DNA from: Desulfobacula sp.
GTDB lineage: Bacteria; Desulfobacterota; Desulfobacteria; Desulfobacterales; Desulfobacteraceae
Length of the DNA stretch: 9,680 nucleotides
Assembly (NCBI GenBank): GCA_018702715.1
Contig: JABIYQ010000280.1
Span: 1 to 9,680, forward strand
Direction: 5' to 3'
Of this stretch, positions 5,842-9,680 are shown one piece after another (within the stretch, counting starts at the first letter, position 1; the number at the start of each line of letters is the position of its first letter). The position numbers were made by a program, and so were the translations under genes. The notes below the pieces were generated by a model, which worked only from the letters and a program-made list of their open reading frames with translations, was not told the origin of the DNA and did not search any database.

Positions 5842-7233
5842 TTAATGATTTCCGATCATTTTTGTGGGATCCACCCATTGATCAAATTGTTCTTCTGACA
5901 CAAGTTTCATTTCAAGGGCTGCCTGCTTTAAGGTCTTGTTCTCTATATGGGCTTTTTTTGCAATTCTGGCTGCCTGATCATAACCAATATGGGGATTTAA
6001 TGCCGTCACCAGCATGAGCGATTGTTGCAGATATTTTTCAATATTTTCACAATTGGGTTCTATGCCTTCCACGCAATTATTTGCAAATGACACTGCTACA
6101 TCTCCCAAAAGCCGTGCTGACTCCAAAAAATTGTAAATAATAACCGGCTTAAATACATTGAGCTCAAAATGTCCGTTTGAACCGCCAATATTAATGGTAA
6201 CATCATTGCCCATGACCTGGGCACACACCATAGTCAACGCTTCTATCTGTGTGGGGTTAACTTTTCCCGGCATGATGGAGGACCCGGGTTCATTTTCCGG
6301 CAGCAAAAGTTCTCCTATGCCGCACCGGGGTCCCGAGCCAAGTAGTCGGATATCATTGGCAATTTTCATAAGACTGACTGCCAAAGTTTTCATTGCCCCG
6401 TGGGTGGCAACAATGGCATCATGGGTGGCTAAGGATTCGAATTTATTGGGTGCTGTCACAAATGGAACCCCTGTCAGGTCAGCGATGGCAAGGGCCACTT
6501 TTTTGTCGAATCCTTGGGGTGAGTTCAGGCCTGTTCCCACCGCAGTACCCCCCATTGCCAGCTCGCGCAAATGTGGCAACGTCAGTTTTAATGCTTTAAT
6601 GCCATAATCCAGCATGGATGTATATCCTGAAAATTCCTGTCCCAGTGTCAGCGGGATGGCATCCATCAAGTGTGTACGGCCAATTTTTACAATCTTTTTC
6701 CAGTCACGGGTTTTCTTTTCCAAAGATGTTTTCAATGCCTCCAGGCAGGGAATGGTATGATCTGTTATAATGCTGGTGGCCGCCATATTCATAGCTGTTG
6801 GAAAGGTATCATTTGACGATTGAGATTTATTGACATCATCATTGGGATGAATAAGACGCTTTGACTTGCCCAGTTCGTTGCCCAGCAACACATGCGCCCT
6901 GTTGGCAATGACTTCGTTTACATTCATGTTGGACTGTGTACCCGACCCGGTCTGCCAGACCTTCAGGGGAAAATGATCATCAAGGGTGCCGGCAATAATT
7001 TCATCACAGATCTTTTCAATGATATCTTTTTTTTCCCCGGACAGAACGCCTATGTCATAATTCACAAGGGCAGCCGCTTTTTTCAATATCCCAAAGGCCC
7101 GGATTATCTCCAAAGGCATCTTTTGGCTTCCGATTTTAAAATACTCTAAAGACCTCTGGGTCTGTGCGCCCCAGTACTTATCAGAAGGGACATGAATCTC
7201 ACCCATGGTGTCTGTTTCTATTCTTGTCTTCAT
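5842..7233 (-). CDS. fumC: Class II fumarate hydratase (FumC)
   Basis: The 463-aa enzyme interconverts fumarate and L-malate in the cytoplasm without a metal cluster. Family blocks are all present: TGSGTQSNMNVNEV (95-108), SSNDTFPTAMN (139-149), GRTHLMDAIPL (185-195) with the active-site His188, and the superfamily signature GSSIMPGKVNPTQ (317-329) whose Ser318 corresponds to the catalytic serine of the mobile loop. Length is close to E. coli FumC. I choose ATG 7233 over the longer frame from 7269 because GGAG stands six bases before 7233 and homologs begin at this point, while the extra 12 residues (MCIHNRKCMEIF) are unlike the family. The 155-bp gap before the upstream gene contains no clear promoter, terminator or gene. 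A class I fumarase lies two genes upstream on the same strand. Confidence 0.95.
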   Translation of the reverse strand: MKTRIETDTMGEIHVPSDKYWGAQTQRSLEYFKIGSQKMPLEIIRAFGILKKAAALVNYDIGVLSGEKKDIIEKICDEIIAGTLDDHFPLKVWQTGSGTQSNMNVNEVIANRAHVLLGNELGKSKRLIHPNDDVNKSQSSNDTFPTAMNMAATSIITDHTIPCLEALKTSLEKKTRDWKKIVKIGRTHLMDAIPLTLGQEFSGYTSMLDYGIKALKLTLPHLRELAMGGTAVGTGLNSPQGFDKKVALAIADLTGVPFVTAPNKFESLATHDAIVATHGAMKTLAVSLMKIANDIRLLGSGPRCGIGELLLPENEPGSSIMPGKVNPTQIEALTMVCAQVMGNDVTINIGGSNGHFELNVFKPVIIYNFLESARLLGDVAVSFANNCVEGIEPNCENIEKYLQQSLMLVTALNPHIGYDQAARIAKKAHIENKTLKQAALEMKLVSEEQFDQWVDPTKMIGNH

Positions 7234-7239
7234 GAAAAT

Positions 7240-7243
7240 CTCC
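7240..7243 (-). promoter_or_regulatory. Ribosome binding site that fixes the fumC start
   Basis: GGAG on the minus strand lies six bases before the ATG at 7233 (GGAGATTTTCATG). No comparable site precedes the alternative ATG at 7269, so the shorter 463-aa fumarase is favoured. Confidence 0.7.
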
Positions 7244-7388
7244 ATGCATTTTCTGTTATGGATACACAAAAGATCTTAGTTTTGAATTGCTTTATAGTAA
7301 AGTCAGCAAATATCTAATGCACAGCTTATCATTTATTCAAAGAGGAGCTTAAGATTTAAAAAATTTTCAGGTTTGTGGACAGACACTA

Positions 7389-7937
7389 TTATAGGTCAAA
7401 TGAACGACTGAAAAGATCTGCAATCGCTTTTTTGCCTTCCTCGGAAAGATTTCGGGTGCCCGTACCGCAAAAGGTTTTATGCAAAATCTTAGGATCGTCT
7501 TCCTTCCATTCATTTTCCCCCCATGTATACCACTTATTTTCTTTTTGATCAAAAACACTTACGGGCCTGTTAAAAAATTTGGCAAGTTCAACACCCCATC
7601 CCGTTCCGCCTTTAACCGTTTTATCAGACTGAATCCAGCCAATTGCAAACACCTGATACCCCTTATTCACCATATGAAAAATAGTCTGAAAAACTTTTCT
7701 AATTTTATCTGCCTGTGCATATCTCCTGCCCATTCGTACAGAGACTATCTCCATACTAATATTGCCCTTTTTCAACTCTGCATCACTCAGCATGGTAATA
7801 TTCTTGTCCCTGGAACACTTATGCCCTTCAAATGAAAAATTGATTTCATTGATACCATACTTTTCCGCGCATTCACCAAAATACTCTTCTGCGCCTTTAA
7901 GCCCGCCACTGTAAATACTATAGTTTTCATTACTCAT
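7389..7937 (-). CDS. SLOG/Rossmann-like nucleotide-binding protein, function unknown
   Basis: The 182-aa product shows a pattern I associate with the SLOG (LOG/DprA/YpsA-like) Rossmann superfamily. The opening strand and loop YSGGLKGAEEYFGECAEKYG (9-28) resembles the SGGxxGAD motif. A central helix follows (RKVFQTIFHMVNKG), then a strand (QVFAIGWI, 95-102). Next is the loop GGTGWGVELAKFFNRPVSVFDQ (110-131), a glycine loop plus a strand that usually binds a nucleotide phosphate. The C-terminal FCGTGTRNLSEEGKKAI (156-172) resembles the GxGSR element of these proteins. Related folds process or sense nucleotides, but the ligand here is unknown. ATG 7937 has AAGGAGA upstream, and only 27 bp separate it from the class I fumarase gene, so the two are very likely co-transcribed. 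There is no signal peptide or membrane segment. Confidence 0.65.
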   Translation of the reverse strand: MSNENYSIYSGGLKGAEEYFGECAEKYGINEINFSFEGHKCSRDKNITMLSDAELKKGNISMEIVSVRMGRRYAQADKIRKVFQTIFHMVNKGYQVFAIGWIQSDKTVKGGTGWGVELAKFFNRPVSVFDQKENKWYTWGENEWKEDDPKILHKTFCGTGTRNLSEEGKKAIADLFSRSFDL

Positions 7938-7964
7938 AATTATTATGTCTCCTTTTTAATTCAA

Positions 7965-9575
7965 TCACAAAAGATCCGCGTAAAAATCATTGCCTTTATC
8001 GTCAACAATGATAAAGGCTGGAAAATTTTCAACTGTAATCATATATACTGCTTCCATACCCAGTTCCTCATATTCAACCAGCTCGACCTTCTTAATAAAA
8101 TCTTTTCCAAGACGGGCGGCGGGACCACCCGGGGAACCCAGGTAAAAACCTCCATATTCCTTGCAGGCATCTGTTACTTGTTGACTTCTGTTTCCTTTTG
8201 CCAACATGATCATGGAAGCTCCCTCTTTCTGAAAGATGGGCACATAGGGGTCCATTCTTCCGGCCGTTGTAGGGCCAAATGATCCTGAGGCTTCTCCCTG
8301 CGGAGTTTTAGCAGGGCCGGCATAATAAACAATGTGGTTTTTCAGATATTCAGGCAGGCCCTTACCGGCTTTAAAGCGCTCCATGAATTTTGCATGGGCA
8401 ATATCCCTTGCCACAATAATTTTACCGGTCAGGGACAATCTTGTGGAAACCTGATACTTGGAGAACTCAGCCCGGATCTCGTCCATGGGTCTGTTCAGAT
8501 CAATCTGGACAGCCGCTTTCATTTCAGGTTCATTTTGTGGCAGGTATTGGGCCGGGTTTTCTTCAAGTTGTTCCAGAAAAATCCCATCTTTTGTGATTTT
8601 ACCTTTTATCTGGCGATCGGCAGAACAGGAAACACCAAGACCAATGGGGCATGATGCCCCGTGTCTCGGTAAACGGACCACCCTGATATCAAGAGCAAAA
8701 TGTTTACCGCCAAACTGAGCGCCCAGTCCAAGTCCCTGTGACCTGGCCAATACTTTTTCTTCAAGTTCAATGTCTCTGAAGGCATGGGCCGTGTCACTGC
8801 CCTGGGTAGGCAACTCATCCAAATACCTGGCTGAAGCAAGTTTCACAGCCTTTAAATTGAGTTCTGCTGAAGTTCCACCTATGACAAAGGCAATATGATA
8901 TGGTGGACAAGCCGCAGTTCCAAGTCCTTTCATCTTTTCCAACATGAAATTAATCAGGGTCTCTTCAGTGTTCAATACTGCTTTTGTCATCTGAAAAAGG
9001 ACTGTTTTATTTGCAGATCCCCCACCTTTGGCCATGAACAGGAACTTGTATGCTTTCCCCTGAACTGAACTAATATCAATCTGGGCAGGCAGGTTTGTCT
9101 TTGTATTTATTTCCTTGTACATGGTAAGGGGGGCATTCTGGGAATATCTTAAATAATTTTCAGTATAGGCCTGAAAAACCCCTTTGGACAACTCTTCTTC
9201 ATCATTTGTCCACGTCCAGACCTGTTGACCCTTTTTTGCCATTATTATGGCTGTTCCCGTGTCCTGGCACATGGGGTAAACCCTGTCTGAAGCAATAACA
9301 GCATTTTTCAGCAATTCCAGAGCCACATAGCGATCATTATCGCTACTTTCGGAATCATCAATTATCTTTTTTAGACTTTTTAGATGTTCCGGCCGGTAAA
9401 GATGGGCCACATCTTTAAATGCCTGGTTTGAAAGCTGAGTTATCGCCTGCGGTTCCACCATGAGCATTTCTTTGCCTTCAAACTCTTTTATCCTGATATG
9501 TTCTTTGGTAAGAAGCCGATATTTCGTTATATCTTCTCCCAAAGGAAACAGGGTCTCATATTTAAATTCACTCAT
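7965..9575 (-). CDS. fumA: Class I fumarate hydratase, single-chain FumA/FumB type, [4Fe-4S]
   Basis: The 536-aa enzyme hydrates fumarate to L-malate using an oxygen-sensitive [4Fe-4S] cluster. N-terminal and C-terminal domains are fused in one chain, as in E. coli FumA (about 548 aa), unlike the two-subunit form of many anaerobes. Three cluster cysteines are visible: C103 in YPMCQDTGT, C223 in TAACPPYH, and C317 in GVSCSADR. Their spacing of 120 and 94 fits the known enzymes. The C-terminal domain has GPTTAGRMDPY (435-445) and AKGNRSQQV (459-467), both typical. The ATG at 9575 has GAGG eight bases upstream. It is followed at 27 bp by the SLOG-like gene and further on by the class II fumarase. 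An AT-rich stretch just upstream (9580-9600) could hold a -10 element, but I find no convincing -35. Confidence 0.95.
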   Translation of the reverse strand: MSEFKYETLFPLGEDITKYRLLTKEHIRIKEFEGKEMLMVEPQAITQLSNQAFKDVAHLYRPEHLKSLKKIIDDSESSDNDRYVALELLKNAVIASDRVYPMCQDTGTAIIMAKKGQQVWTWTNDEEELSKGVFQAYTENYLRYSQNAPLTMYKEINTKTNLPAQIDISSVQGKAYKFLFMAKGGGSANKTVLFQMTKAVLNTEETLINFMLEKMKGLGTAACPPYHIAFVIGGTSAELNLKAVKLASARYLDELPTQGSDTAHAFRDIELEEKVLARSQGLGLGAQFGGKHFALDIRVVRLPRHGASCPIGLGVSCSADRQIKGKITKDGIFLEQLEENPAQYLPQNEPEMKAAVQIDLNRPMDEIRAEFSKYQVSTRLSLTGKIIVARDIAHAKFMERFKAGKGLPEYLKNHIVYYAGPAKTPQGEASGSFGPTTAGRMDPYVPIFQKEGASMIMLAKGNRSQQVTDACKEYGGFYLGSPGGPAARLGKDFIKKVELVEYEELGMEAVYMITVENFPAFIIVDDKGNDFYADLL

Positions 9576-9599
9576 TTTTTTAACCTCATAATATATTTA

Positions 9600-9680
9600 G
9601 TGCCTGACCAAAAAACCCTTGTTTGGATGAAAAGTTACCCATATACAAGGCGCAAAAAATCTTGAAACCGGAGTGTACTA
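9600..9680. repeat. Probable left half of a dispersed extragenic repeat, cut by window end
   Basis: The stretch from GTGCCTGACC to CCGGAGTGTACTA is non-coding and lies upstream of the class I fumarase. Its sub-motifs (GCGCAAAAA, then GAAACCGGAGTGTAC) match my memory of a palindromic element scattered between genes in Desulfobacteraceae. In that element GTAC-centred arms are followed by a GAGGATTT and TTGCAACGC half. Only one arm is present here, so the call depends on recall and on sequence beyond the window. Confidence 0.4.

Noticed and set aside
7234..7269. Longer fumC start adding 12 residues
   Set aside because: The extra residues are unlike the family and the good ribosome binding site (7240-7243) belongs to the ATG at 7233.
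7270..7388. Possible independent fumC promoter, for example TTGAAT with TAGATA about 18 bp away, and a CTTTA/TAAAG mini-hairpin at 7290-7302
   Set aside because: The -10 match is poor and the hairpin has five weak pairs. Neither exceeds chance in AT-rich DNA.
1..9680. CRISPR array, tRNA, rRNA, integrase, transposase or defence-system genes
   Set aside because: Looked for on both strands. No regularly spaced repeats, no tRNA cloverleaf and no matching protein motifs were seen.

Overview
The window reads as a chromosomal segment of an anaerobic, AT-rich deltaproteobacterium, most likely a sulfate reducer of the Desulfobacteraceae/Desulfobacula type. This rests on gene content: a rubrerythrin-like ferritin domain, a periplasmic five-heme cytochrome c, a [4Fe-4S] cysteine desulfidase and a [4Fe-4S] class I fumarase. 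The taxonomic call is inference from protein style, not from a database match. No phage, transposase, CRISPR array, tRNA or rRNA is visible.

Layout, left to right. (1) 3-350, plus strand: the 3' end of a rubrerythrin-like diiron protein, the only plus-strand gene. It meets a minus-strand operon tail to tail with overlapping stop codons. (2) 2339-347, minus strand: a near-consensus sigma70-type promoter, then a previously easy-to-miss 34-codon small gene, a 141-aa coiled-coil protein of unknown function and an exported pentaheme cytochrome c. (3) 4868-2416, minus strand: a CyuA-type L-cysteine desulfidase, an 18-bp perfect palindrome, a LysE/RhtB amino-acid exporter and an RNase HI-like protein. 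The exporter and RNase H genes are separated by three tandem copies of a 12-bp unit, each with an exporter-frame stop. (4) 4869-5032: an intergenic region holding a hairpin element with 20-bp arms. (5) 9575-5033, minus strand: class I fumarase (FumA type), a SLOG/Rossmann-like protein, class II fumarase (FumC), a 70-aa unknown protein and a DHFR-family reductase. Spacings suggest one or two transcription units. (6) The right edge (about 9600-9680), upstream of the class I fumarase, looks like half of a dispersed extragenic repeat cut by the window end.

Metabolic reading. Two unrelated fumarases make malate from fumarate: one fast but oxygen-labile with an iron-sulfur cluster, one cluster-free. 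Together with the ferritin-like protein this fits an anaerobe that meets oxygen intermittently. The desulfidase-exporter pair fits control of excess cysteine or related amino acids. I see no convincing novel defence or mobile system. The most notable under-described items are the 34-aa small gene with its own promoter, the SLOG-like gene between two fumarases, and the two extragenic repeat elements.
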